From TMED14 sp963925545 (GTDB taxonomy: Bacteria; Bacteroidota; Bacteroidia; Flavobacteriales; Schleiferiaceae): a DNA stretch of 64,000 nt. The position numbers and the translations under genes were made by a program. The notes below the pieces were generated by a model that had not been told where the DNA came from, ran no database searches, and saw only the letters and a program-made list of their open reading frames with translations. The first letter of the stretch is position 1. Every line of letters begins with the position of its first letter. Positions 1 to 8,700 of this stretch are shown piece by piece. The DNA lies in the NCBI GenBank assembly GCA_963925545.1, contig CAWUSA010000004.1, positions 1-64,000 on the forward strand. Reading direction: 5' to 3'.

Positions 1-10
1 GTGGTGCTGT

Positions 11-28
11 TGATGCGCTAGCGCATCA
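11..28. repeat. Perfect 18-bp palindrome at crcB stop
   Basis: TGATGCGCTAGCGCATCA reads the same on both strands and spans the last codons and stop (18-20) of crcB. There is no loop sequence and no T-run beside it, so it is not a standard intrinsic terminator. It could be a protein-binding dyad or a coding coincidence. What lies beyond the window start is unknown. Confidence 0.5.
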
Positions 29-380
29 CCCACTTCATGCCAACCACCAAGGCTATCATTCCCGTGGCAATAGACAACACAGCATAAGCAATTGCTACCC
101 AATAATTGCCCATTTTGATCATGGCAAGCAGCTCATGGGAAAAAGTGCTGAACGTGGAGAATCCACCACAAAAACCTACAGCAAGCAAGAGGACAAAGCG
201 TTGGTCCATCGTTTTTGCTGCAACAACACCTAAGATTAAACAAGCCATGATGTTAGCTAGCAGGGTGCCAATCATTTCAGCTTTGGATGAGTGGGGGAAC
301 AACGATTCCATCAAAAGGCTTGTGCCCCAACGGGCAATAGCGCCAAGTCCCCCTCGAAGAAATACGGCAATGACATTCAT
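18..380 (-). CDS. crcB: Fluoride ion channel CrcB/FluC
   Basis: A 120-residue, four-helix inner-membrane protein of the CrcB/FluC family, which exports fluoride as a dual-topology dimer. Family signatures are present: GGLGAIAR at residues 10-17, GTLLAN near 38-43 with the conserved Asn, and GFCGGFSTFSTF at 69-80, which carries the Phe and Ser/Thr residues lining the pore. The frame stays open to 410, but ATG at 380 is chosen because it forms an ATGA overlap with the stop of the PAP2 gene upstream, as usual for coupled genes, and places the conserved GG motif at the normal distance. It is the last gene of the adk-obg-PAP2-crcB run. No fluoride riboswitch is visible, as expected for an internal operon gene. 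Confidence 0.93.
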   Translation of the reverse strand: MNVIAVFLRGGLGAIARWGTSLLMESLFPHSSKAEMIGTLLANIMACLILGVVAAKTMDQRFVLLLAVGFCGGFSTFSTFSHELLAMIKMGNYWVAIAYAVLSIATGMIALVVGMKWVMR

Positions 381-940
381 GAGTTGGTGAAGGTCGGCAC
401 CCCACGCCATCTGTGCAAGCCCTTCGCAATAACCAACCCCAAGAGCATGCCCCCAAGGATGTCAGCGGGGTAATGCAACCCTAAGTAAATGCGGCTGTAG
501 CTTACCACGAGAGCCCATAGCCCCAATGCTAGAAGCCAATTTTTTGACGCTTTACTCGCCTGCATAACGCCCCAGGCAGCAAACAAGGTAGCTGCATGGC
601 TGGACACAAAACCGTATTGACCACCACAGGATGTCGCAGCTAGCAAGAACTGGTCTGCCATGGCATGGCAAGGTCTGAGTCGCATCACCAGGTTTTTCAG
701 CAGGTGGACTGATGCCAGATCCGCCAAGGCTATCGCAGCTACAAGAATCACCGCGAATCGTATCGCCTGCTGAAAAGACATGCGAAGGAATGCGTGAACC
801 AATAGGGCCAGTAAAATCAGGTAACTGATCCAGGGCTGGGTTACCGTTTGAAATAAGGCATCCAAGGATGGATTGCCCTGACTGGTCAAGGAAAGAAACA
901 GGGATTGATCTGCTGCGATCAGGGATTCAATGAAATCCAT
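377..940 (-). CDS. PAP2-family membrane phosphatase
   Basis: A 187-residue integral membrane protein of the type-2 phosphatidic acid phosphatase superfamily. The three catalytic motifs are readable: K82-x6-R89-P90, S-S-H at 113-115, and S149-R150-x5-H156-x3-D160. These enzymes remove phosphate from lipid phosphates such as undecaprenyl pyrophosphate, phosphatidylglycerophosphate or phosphatidate; the sequence does not tell which. About five hydrophobic segments fit the family. The start overlaps the end of obg by 22 nt and the stop overlaps crcB by 4 nt, so translation is probably coupled. The short form (under 200 residues) is like the lipid-phosphatase or UppP-substitute members common in Bacteroidota. 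Confidence 0.88.
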   Translation of the reverse strand: MDFIESLIAADQSLFLSLTSQGNPSLDALFQTVTQPWISYLILLALLVHAFLRMSFQQAIRFAVILVAAIALADLASVHLLKNLVMRLRPCHAMADQFLLAATSCGGQYGFVSSHAATLFAAWGVMQASKASKNWLLALGLWALVVSYSRIYLGLHYPADILGGMLLGLVIAKGLHRWRGVPTFTNS

Positions 941-1932
941 AAACGGTCTTTCAGGTTTTGCATACCCATGCCAGCCACCGAACTGATGAACAAGATTTCA
1001 ACCTGTTCATCGATCCCGTCCTTGAGCTGTTGATGAATCTCAGTTTGCAGCTCCTCATCAAGCATGTCCGACTTGGAAATAGCTAGAAGTCGCTGCTTGT
1101 CTGGCAACTCAGGGTTGTACTTGGTCAATTCATCCAGCAAGGTGTTGTACTCCTTCACATGGTCATCTGAATCTGCAGGTACCATGAACAACAAAATGGA
1201 ATTGCGCTCAATATGCCTCAAGAAGCGATGGCCTAAGCCCTTGCCCTCACTGGCGCCTTCAATGATGCCGGGAATATCTGCAATCACAAAGGATCGAAAA
1301 TCCCTGTAAGACACCACGCCTAAATTGGGAACCAATGTGGTGAAAGGGTAGTCAGCAATCTCAGGCTTAGCCGCTGACACCACACTGAGCAAGGTGGATT
1401 TGCCCGCATTGGGAAAGCCGACCAAGCCAACATCCGCCAAGACCTTCAACTCAAGAATGTTCCAGCCCTCTTGGCCTTCCCCACCTGGTTGAGAGTAGCT
1501 GGGCGACTGGTTGGTGGACGATTTGAAATTGGTGTTGCCAAGCCCTCCTCTGCCACCCGGCTTGAAAATGATTTCCTGGCCATCAGCCGTGATTTCACAA
1601 ATCACAGCATTGGTCTCTTCATCCTTTGCTACTGTGCCCAATGGCACATCCAGGTAGACATCCTCCCCATTGGAGCCATGGCGGTCATTGCGGCTGCCAT
1701 TCTGACCATGAGGGGCTTTGATGTGTTTGCGGTACTTCAGGTGGAGCAAGGTCCATACCTGTGAATTGCCACGCAATATGATGTGACCACCACGCCCGCC
1801 ATCACCGCCATCGGGACCACCCTTTGGTATGCCTCTGCCACGGTAAAAATGTGCACTACCCGGACCACCATGCCCTGAAGCGCAATACAGTCTAACGTAA
1901 TCGATGAAATTTGAATTGCTCCCTCCTGCCAT
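919..1932 (-). CDS. obg: GTPase Obg/CgtA
   Basis: A 337-residue Obg-family GTPase acting in late 50S ribosome assembly and stringent control. The N-terminal glycine-rich Obg fold (residues about 5-160) has the usual run GGPDGGDGGRGG at 38-49. The G domain follows with P-loop GFPNAGKST (172-180), switch II DIPGIIEG (219-226), and SKSDM as the G4 region. No extra C-terminal OCT domain is present: the protein ends just after the G domain, the usual short form. It starts 11 nt after the adk stop; an adk-obg order is frequent in Bacteroidota. Confidence 0.97.
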   Translation of the reverse strand: MAGGSNSNFIDYVRLYCASGHGGPGSAHFYRGRGIPKGGPDGGDGGRGGHIILRGNSQVWTLLHLKYRKHIKAPHGQNGSRNDRHGSNGEDVYLDVPLGTVAKDEETNAVICEITADGQEIIFKPGGRGGLGNTNFKSSTNQSPSYSQPGGEGQEGWNILELKVLADVGLVGFPNAGKSTLLSVVSAAKPEIADYPFTTLVPNLGVVSYRDFRSFVIADIPGIIEGASEGKGLGHRFLRHIERNSILLFMVPADSDDHVKEYNTLLDELTKYNPELPDKQRLLAISKSDMLDEELQTEIHQQLKDGIDEQVEILFISSVAGMGMQNLKDRLWISLNP

Positions 1933-1943
1933 GGCTTTAAGGA

Positions 1944-2516
1944 TTAAATGTCCTCAATGATAACCTTCAACCCCTGGGTGATCTCCTCGATGCTTCCTTC
2001 ACCAGAAAGACCTTGGTATTTTTTTTGAGCTGCATAGTAGGACTGCAATGGCTCTGTTTCCTTGCGGTAGACAGCGATGCGGCTGGCAATAACCGCCTCA
2101 TTGGCGTCATCAGGACGCCCAGAGGTTTTTCCCCGCTCAAGCAATCGACCAATCAACTCAGATTCACGCACTTCAAGACCAATCATGGCATCCACCTGAT
2201 ACCCATTGCCTTCCAGCATGGCATCCAATGCCTCTGCTTGAGGCGTTGTGCGCGGAAAGCCATCGAAAATAAAGCCCTTAGCATCCGCATGGGATGACCA
2301 CGCGTCTTTCAACAGGGCAATGGTCACCTCATCTGGCACCAACCGACCCTTGTCCATGTAAGATTTTGCCAAATTGCCCAGCTCAGTCTTTCCCTTGATG
2401 TTGCGGCGGAAAATATCCCCCGTACTCAGGTGAATGAAGCCGAAATGCGCTACCAAAAAAGCGGATTGAGTGCCTTTGCCTGCACCGGGTGGGCCAAAGA
2501 GAACAAGATGTGTCAT
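1944..2516 (-). CDS. adk: Adenylate kinase
   Basis: A 190-residue adenylate kinase catalysing ATP + AMP to 2 ADP in the cytoplasm. The P-loop GPPGAGKGT is at residues 8-16, followed by LSTGDIFR and the AMP-binding DGFPRT motif. The lid is the short form without zinc cysteines (ERGKTSGRPDD), which accounts for the length below the 214 residues of the E. coli enzyme. It heads the adk-obg-PAP2-crcB transcription unit. A possible minus-strand promoter box, TACTTTAG (2542-2535), lies 18 nt upstream, one base off TAnnTTTG. Confidence 0.97.
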   Translation of the reverse strand: MTHLVLFGPPGAGKGTQSAFLVAHFGFIHLSTGDIFRRNIKGKTELGNLAKSYMDKGRLVPDEVTIALLKDAWSSHADAKGFIFDGFPRTTPQAEALDAMLEGNGYQVDAMIGLEVRESELIGRLLERGKTSGRPDDANEAVIASRIAVYRKETEPLQSYYAAQKKYQGLSGEGSIEEITQGLKVIIEDI

Positions 2517-2562
2517 GTCAATGTTTTGAAGCGGCTAAAGTACGCTCTGCTTTATGATTCCT

Positions 2563-2570
2563 TACCTTCG
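2563..2570 (+). promoter_or_regulatory. Possible -7 box for manC
   Basis: TACCTTCG, one base off the Bacteroidota -7 consensus TAnnTTTG, ends 17 nt before the manC ATG. No clear -33 TTG element is seen at the normal spacing, so this is an eye-made call. Confidence 0.35.
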
Positions 2571-2587
2571 TAAAAATACCAAGTCGC

Positions 2588-3673
2588 ATGTCGCATCAAT
2601 ACGCAGTTATCATGGCTGGCGGTGTCGGTACCCGTTTCTGGCCAACCAGCACCATCAGCAAGCCAAAGCAGTTCCTGGATATCCTTGGAACAGGTGAAAC
2701 CTTGCTTCAGCAAACCTACCGTCGCATGGCAACCATTGTGCCTGAGGCAAACATTTATGTAGTCACCCACAGGGACTATGTGGATCTCTGTCTGGAGCAG
2801 TTGTCGGGACTGAGTCGCATGCGTGTGCTTGCAGAGCCCAGCCGGCGCAACACCGCACCTTGCATTGCCTACGCCGCATTCAAATTGAAAAAACGGGACC
2901 CCATGGCCAACTTTGTGGTTACCCCCTCCGATCATTTGATTGCCGATGAGGTTGCATTCAAAGCAGCCATCGAATCAGGATTGGAGGCAACCGCTGAGAA
3001 AAACATCCTGTTGACCCTTGGTATCAAGCCACACAAGCCAGAAACTGGCTATGGTTACATTCAATTCAACGAGACTACAGTCGACTGGCATGAGGATGTC
3101 AAATCTGTGAAAACTTTCATGGAGAAACCCAACCTTGAAATGGCGGAATCCTTCCTTGCCACTGGTGAATTCCTATGGAATGCTGGCATATTCATTTGGA
3201 ATGCCAATGCCATATTGAGTGCCTTTGAAAAAGACATGCCCGACCTGTACAGCACGTTGAATGCCGGCTGGAAAGTGCTGAACAGTGAGGGAGAAAACGC
3301 CTTCATCGAAGATGTCTATGCTGAATGCCCCAATGAATCCATTGACTATGGCATCCTTGAAAAGGCCAGGCAAGTCTATGTGATGCCTGTGTCCTTTGGA
3401 TGGAGTGACTTAGGGTCATGGGGAGCTGTGCATGAACAACGCCAAGCAGATGATGATGGTAACACGGGGAACGGTCCACGCACATTGACCTATAACGCAC
3501 ACAACAATGTCATTGATCTGCCTCGCCAAATGGCCGCAGTGATATCTGGCTTGGATGATTTCATTGTGATTCAAAGCGGGGATCGGCTCTTGATCTGCCC
3601 GAAAAGCGAAGAACAAGCCATCAAGCGCTATGTCAGTGATGTCAAGCACGACATCGGTGATGACTTTGTCTAG
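2588..3673 (+). CDS. manC: Mannose-1-phosphate guanylyltransferase
   Basis: A 361-residue nucleotidyltransferase forming GDP-mannose from mannose-1-phosphate and GTP, the precursor of GDP-fucose and mannose in surface glycans. The N-terminus has the signature AGGVGTRFWPTS (about residues 11-22), followed by KPKQFLD. Later motifs typical of the family include TPSDHLI, ENTVDWHED-like substrate-site text and FGWSDLGSW. It is the stand-alone guanylyltransferase length; the C-terminal isomerase domain of bifunctional ManC/AlgA is absent. It is a single gene, followed by a strong terminator, and sits about 28 kb from the other nucleotide-sugar genes of this window. Confidence 0.93.
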   Translation: MSHQYAVIMAGGVGTRFWPTSTISKPKQFLDILGTGETLLQQTYRRMATIVPEANIYVVTHRDYVDLCLEQLSGLSRMRVLAEPSRRNTAPCIAYAAFKLKKRDPMANFVVTPSDHLIADEVAFKAAIESGLEATAEKNILLTLGIKPHKPETGYGYIQFNETTVDWHEDVKSVKTFMEKPNLEMAESFLATGEFLWNAGIFIWNANAILSAFEKDMPDLYSTLNAGWKVLNSEGENAFIEDVYAECPNESIDYGILEKARQVYVMPVSFGWSDLGSWGAVHEQRQADDDGNTGNGPRTLTYNAHNNVIDLPRQMAAVISGLDDFIVIQSGDRLLICPKSEEQAIKRYVSDVKHDIGDDFV

Positions 3674-3704
3674 GTGCAAAGGTATCGCATCACATTGTCA
3701 GCAT

Positions 3705-3742
3705 AAAAAAAGCCGCCAGGATCATTCCTGGCGGCTTTTTTG
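3705..3742. terminator. Bidirectional intrinsic terminator
   Basis: GCCGCCAGG and CCTGGCGGC form a 9-bp GC-rich stem with loop ATCATT. The stem is flanked by A7 on the left and T6 on the right, so the hairpin can end manC on the plus strand and the small membrane gene on the minus strand. Confidence 0.9.
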
Positions 3743-3757
3743 GCTTGAGTCCTTTGG

Positions 3758-3928
3758 TTACGACGCCTCTTTTTCGTTATGACCTAACCAACGGTAAACA
3801 CGCTTAGGCATTATTTTCTCTAGGCCAATCAAAGTCAACCAGTAACTGACAAACATGCCTAAGAAGATGAGCATACTGAATCCCATAAGGATGATCAAAA
3901 GTGTGATAAGGAATCCAGCGAATTTCAT
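3758..3928 (-). CDS. Small membrane protein, unknown function
   Basis: A 56-residue protein. A hydrophobic stretch from about residue 3 to 36 can form one long or two short transmembrane helices, and the C-terminal 20 residues are charged (PKRVYRWLGHNEKEAS). No family was recognised. A longer reading from a TTG at 3952 is open, but that TTG lies inside a good promoter box (TACATTTG, 3957-3950), so ATG 3928 with a 21-nt gap to the box is preferred. It is transcribed alone, between the manC terminator and the divergent fumC promoter. Confidence 0.6.
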   Translation of the reverse strand: MKFAGFLITLLIILMGFSMLIFLGMFVSYWLTLIGLEKIMPKRVYRWLGHNEKEAS

Positions 3929-3949
3929 GGCGTCGTTTAAGAATTTTGA

Positions 3950-3957
3950 CAAATGTA
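3950..3957 (-). promoter_or_regulatory. -7 box for the small membrane gene
   Basis: TACATTTG on the minus strand matches TAnnTTTG exactly and lies 21 nt before ATG 3928. It makes the upstream TTG start unlikely, because that codon would fall within the promoter. Confidence 0.55.
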
Positions 3958-3995
3958 CGTCAGGGACACCTTATGTGACAGCATGGATTTGTTCG

Positions 3996-4003
3996 TAAAT
4001 TTG
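3996..4003 (+). promoter_or_regulatory. -7 box for fumC
   Basis: TAAATTTG matches TAnnTTTG exactly and ends 16 nt before the fumC ATG. With the minus-strand box at 3957-3950 it makes a divergent promoter pair. Confidence 0.55.
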
Positions 4004-4019
4004 CACAAAGCACCAGAAC

Positions 4020-5405
4020 ATGACAACACGCATCGAAAAAGACACCATGGGCGATATTGCTGTACCAGCAAAGGCTTATTGGGGCGCACAAACAGAGCGT
4101 TCACGCAACAATTTCAAAATTGGGCCTGAAGCAAGCATGCCAGAAGCCATCATTGAGGCCTTTGCTTACTTGAAAAAAGCTGCAGCCATGACCAATGCAG
4201 AGTTGGGTGGAATGGATCCCAGCAAATCTGACCTCATCGGTCAAGTCTGCGATGAAATCATTGCAGGACAACACAGCGATCAGTTTCCCTTGGTGATCTG
4301 GCAAACTGGATCTGGCACTCAAAGCAACATGAACTGCAATGAAGTCATTGCCAACCGCGGCCATGTCTTACAAGGTGGCAAGTTGACCGACAGCAACAAG
4401 GTGTTGCACCCGAATGACGACGTGAACAAATCACAGTCCTCCAATGACACTTTCCCTACCGCCATGCACATTGCTGCCTACAGCCAAGCTGTGGATGTCA
4501 CCCTACCCGGCCTGAAACATTTGCGTGAGGTCCTAGATGCCAAATCCACTGCCTTTGCACATGTGGTGAAAACGGGCAGAACCCATTTCATGGATGCCAC
4601 GCCATTGACCTTGGGTCAAGAATTCTCTGCCTATGTTCAGCAGCTAGACAATGGCATGCGCAACATTCACAACGCCTTAGAGATGGTGGCAGAACTGGCT
4701 CTTGGCGGCACAGCAGTTGGCACAGGACTCAACACACCCAAAGGCTATGCCGTCAAAGTAGCTGCCAACATTGCGCATCTGACCGGCAAGCCCTTTGTGA
4801 CTGCGCCCAACAAATTTGAAGCATTGGCAGCACATGATGCCATGGTAGAATTGCATGCAGCCTATAAACGCGTGGCTGTGTCCTTGATGAAAATTGGCAA
4901 TGACATCCGCATGCTTTCATCCGGCCCACGTTCAGGTATTGGTGAAATATTGATCCCACCCAATGAGCCAGGATCCTCCATCATGCCAGGCAAGGTCAAC
5001 CCCACGCAGGCAGAAGCCGTCACCATGGTTGCAGCACAAGTGATTGGCAACGATGTAGCGATGAGCATGGGCGGTGCAAGCGGGCATTTTGAACTCAATG
5101 TGTTCAAGCCCATGATGGCAAAAAACATTCTTGAAAGCGGTCACCTGATTGGGGATGCATGCATGTCATTCACCGACAATTGTGTGGCTGGCATTGAGCC
5201 CAACCATGAGCAAATCACCAAGCATCTGAACAATTCACTGATGCTTGTCACTGCCCTCAACACCCACATTGGTTACGAAAAATCTGCCAGCATCGCTAAA
5301 AAGGCGCATGCAGAAGGTAGCACACTCAAGGATGCTGCATTGGCATTAGGCTATGTGACTGAAGCTGAGTTTGACGCCTGGGTCAAGCCCGGCGACATGT
5401 GCTAA
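4020..5405 (+). CDS. fumC: Fumarate hydratase, class II
   Basis: A 461-residue class II fumarase interconverting fumarate and malate in the TCA cycle; oxygen-stable, with no iron-sulfur cluster. Visible family marks are the N-terminal GDIAVPAKAYWGAQTERS, SGTQSNMN, the TGRTHFMDATP catalytic-site region, and the superfamily signature GSSIMPGKVNP in the mobile loop with the catalytic Ser. Length is normal. The stop overlaps that of the convergent arsC-like gene in a shared CTAA, with no terminator between them. Confidence 0.97.
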   Translation: MTTRIEKDTMGDIAVPAKAYWGAQTERSRNNFKIGPEASMPEAIIEAFAYLKKAAAMTNAELGGMDPSKSDLIGQVCDEIIAGQHSDQFPLVIWQTGSGTQSNMNCNEVIANRGHVLQGGKLTDSNKVLHPNDDVNKSQSSNDTFPTAMHIAAYSQAVDVTLPGLKHLREVLDAKSTAFAHVVKTGRTHFMDATPLTLGQEFSAYVQQLDNGMRNIHNALEMVAELALGGTAVGTGLNTPKGYAVKVAANIAHLTGKPFVTAPNKFEALAAHDAMVELHAAYKRVAVSLMKIGNDIRMLSSGPRSGIGEILIPPNEPGSSIMPGKVNPTQAEAVTMVAAQVIGNDVAMSMGGASGHFELNVFKPMMAKNILESGHLIGDACMSFTDNCVAGIEPNHEQITKHLNNSLMLVTALNTHIGYEKSASIAKKAHAEGSTLKDAALALGYVTEAEFDAWVKPGDMC

Positions 5406-5746
5406 AACAGGTCTTTGATGGCCTCTAAGGGGCGGCCCACGGCGGCCTTGTTCTTCCATGAAACAATGGGGCGTTGCATCAGCTTGGGGTATTCAATCAT
5501 GGCATAAATCAGCTCCTGATCACCAAGCTCTGCATCAGCAAAGTGACTTTTCCAATCAGCTTCATTGCTTCGAATCAACGCACGGGGATCCATGTCCATC
5601 GTTTGCAACAAGGCATCCAACACCTCGTAAGTCAGCGCCTCATCAAGGTACTTAACAATCACGGGCTCATGGCCATTGGCTTCAAGCCAGGCTAGCGCTT
5701 CTCTGCTCTTGGTGCATCGTGGGTTGTGGTAGATAATTGGCTTCAT
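5402..5746 (-). CDS. ArsC/Spx-family reductase
   Basis: A 114-residue thioredoxin-fold protein of the ArsC family (glutaredoxin-type arsenate reductase). The redox Cys is in NPRCTKSREAL at about residue 11, and the family's RPIV motif is present (LMQRPIVSWKNKAAVGRP). It has the single N-terminal Cys of this class, not the CXXC of Spx. Family members reduce arsenate with glutathione/glutaredoxin or have unknown substrates (YffB-like), so arsenate specificity is uncertain. The ATG overlaps the stop of the long T9SS cargo gene by 4 nt (5743-5746), an odd partner for translational coupling. Confidence 0.82.
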   Translation of the reverse strand: MKPIIYHNPRCTKSREALAWLEANGHEPVIVKYLDEALTYEVLDALLQTMDMDPRALIRSNEADWKSHFADAELGDQELIYAMIEYPKLMQRPIVSWKNKAAVGRPLEAIKDLF

Positions 5747-8700
5747 GGTTTGCGGTTGATGGTGATTGATCCGTGATGGTCGCCTTCAGAGCCACAGAGA
5801 GATGTCCAGTGGGCCACCCAAAAGTACACGCCATCAGGCAATGCGCCTGTCCGGGATTCCCCACCCCATGCAAAGTTTGGATCCGTGGTCTCAAAGACCA
5901 GCTGTCCCCATCGGCTGTAAACCTGGAAATTCAGTGAGGCCAATGAGGACTGTGCAGCTTCCGGTAAATAGCACCAATCATTCACCCCATCCCCATTGGG
6001 CGTAAAAATGCTAGGAAAAATCAAAGCATTCATGTCATCCATGCCCACCTGGTAGGTGACGGTCAGGGTATCATACCGCAAGCAGGTGCTGTCAACTGCC
6101 ACGACGACGATGTCATGGGACCCAACGGTAGTAGGTAAACTGATGTATTGGCCCCAAATTGCTGACCCACTCAAACCATTGGGGTACCAGGCATAATGGG
6201 TGGCTTGATTGGCTGCTGCATTCAAGCTGACTTGTGGCGGGCTTGTGCACGGGTCCACAGTGGCATCCGTGACAATGTTGCCTAAAGGGGGTCGGAAAGA
6301 CACCACCCACGTTGCCGTATCTGCCAATCCACACAGGGTATCGTAGGCAATCAAGGTGATGGTAAAGGGGCCATAATTGTCTAATCGATAATCGTGAATC
6401 ATGGGGCACTTCATGACCTCATAATGAGAATCACCATCGCCCCACATCACCAAAAGTGCATGAGAATTCAAAGAATCTGTGGGGTGTAACTCCACATGAT
6501 GTGTGCTGTCACAGGGATCATAAACCAATGACATGAGGGCCTTGGGAGGGTCAGGCAAATGCACATGAAGAATCAAAGTCTGGCTGTCCCATGTCTGGCA
6601 AAGGGTGTCCCAGCTGCTGACTTGAATCACATACATGCTATCGGTGGCATACCAATGAGTTTGCCCCAATGGAGAGGTCACAGACTGCATGGTTCCATCG
6701 CCCCAATCAATGCGAGCTGAATCTGACCGCAAAGCCACACCAATCAGTTCCGCCTGTGTACCAATGCAGAGCGAGTCTTTAACCAGTTGCAAGTCCAATT
6801 GTGCCGCTTGTTGCTCAAAAGCGATTTGCACAGCTGCCATGTTGCAGTTGCTTGATCCATTGATGGTGGCATAAGCATTGTGAGGGAATATCGGCAGCAA
6901 TGAATTGCCGCCACAGCCAGCACAAATCGCTTGATGAATGACTCCGCTAGGGTCAAACCGGGAGGTGCCTCCATCCACATGCTCTGCGCTGCCCTGCCCA
7001 CCAAAATAGGTTGCGTATAAGGGCGAACCGTGTCGACCCAAAACCATGAAATAAAAATCACTGCCATCGGTGATGCTGTCATAGGCATCTGGTGTGGTGT
7101 ACAAATTGGTGGTGTTACCTGTCCCCGAACTGTTGACTAGCCCACCCCAACCAGATAAGTAAACGGAACCACAAGGGTCCATGGAAAAAGCTGTGGGTGA
7201 GATGTTAGGTCTGGCACCTGATGGTGAGCCAAATGATTGCACGCGGTAGAGGCTATCAAGCGACAGGGGCATCCAAGCAATGAATTGTGCCCGGGAGCTT
7301 TGTGACCAATGGCTGCCCACATCCTGCAAGCCCACCTGACTCAAGCCAATGAAGGCAATGGCGCTGGAGTCTCCCGTAGTCAACCAGGCCCCCTTGGGTT
7401 GATGGCCAACCATGAATGCCGCATCGTAAAGGCTTTCACCCAAATAACTGCTTGCAATGGGGCTGCCATTGCTTGCGTCGTAGGTGCTGATCCATGCGTC
7501 CACATTCCCTCCTCTGCTGCTTTGGTAAGCATTTGAGCTGGCGAGGTTGTCTGATGTGCTAGCGCCGACTACGGCCAGAACCATTTGGTTGTTGTGATCG
7601 ACCAAGGTGGCACCAAAGCAGGCGTCCAATTGACTGCCGCCAACCAATGAGGCCCAGTTCAGTGAATCCAAGAACGGTGACCATTGCATGATCAATCCAT
7701 CTTGCGAACCACCCAAAGTGCTGTCCAAGGTGGCTGGAAAGTCGGTTGACTGGGTCGATGAAACAGCATAAATGGCATCCGATGTCACTAAGACATCTCC
7801 CCGTGCCTGGTCACCATAATTCATCGGAATTAGGGCATTGATGCCGTCTGATCCCGAGCCCCCCGCATAGGTAGACCCAAGCAATTGGGACCCTGTGGAA
7901 TCCAAGCGAAACAACACCAAATCCGGCCCGGGATTGAATTGTGTGCCGCCACCATTGGTGGCAGGTCCACCTGCCCTTGTGCTATCCCACGATTGACTGG
8001 TATGGGGGAAGTTGCTGGAATTGCTCGTTCCCATCACAACCAGATCCCCATTGGGAGCTACCATCATGCTATGCGGCTGTTCAGCACCTGAACCGCCCAC
8101 ATAGGTAGAGGAAATGATGGATAGACCATCACCAGCAAATAGCATGAATGCCATGTCAACTGCGCCACCAAAACTGGATTGAAACCCATTGCTGGTAGGG
8201 TACTGACTGCCAAAGGCTGTTCCACCTGCCCATGTTCTTCCCATGGCGTCATAGGTTGCTGTGTAGCCAAAGTTGTCACTGGTTGAGCCAGAAAAGCTGC
8301 TGAAACGGTAGATGGGGTCAATGACCGTTGCCCCTTTTGCATGCATCCGCCATTGCTTGCCATCACGTCGCCATGTGGACTTCACCAATACCTCTTTTGC
8401 ATACGATGCAGGCATGCTAACGTGGATGGACCCTGCTGGCAATTGAAGGTGAAGTTCATCGCGGTATGCTGACTGCCGATTCACCCCTTCCCATTGGGTA
8501 CGAATCCTTGCTAAAGCCTCTGATTGCTTTGCATACCAAGTGGTTTTGAACTGATTACCCTGCACCGAGATTCGCAAATCTACGCCGGGGTAGACATTGC
8601 GTAGCCAACCTCCCTGAACCAATGGCAGTCCGGATGCTTGTCGCTTCCCCAAGTGAAAGTTCACCACCTGTGATGATTCGCTGGCATCAGATTCCCAATG

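Noticed and set aside
3929..3952. TTG start eight codons upstream in the small membrane gene
   Set aside because: The TTG is part of an exact TAnnTTTG promoter box, so it is unlikely to be in the mRNA.
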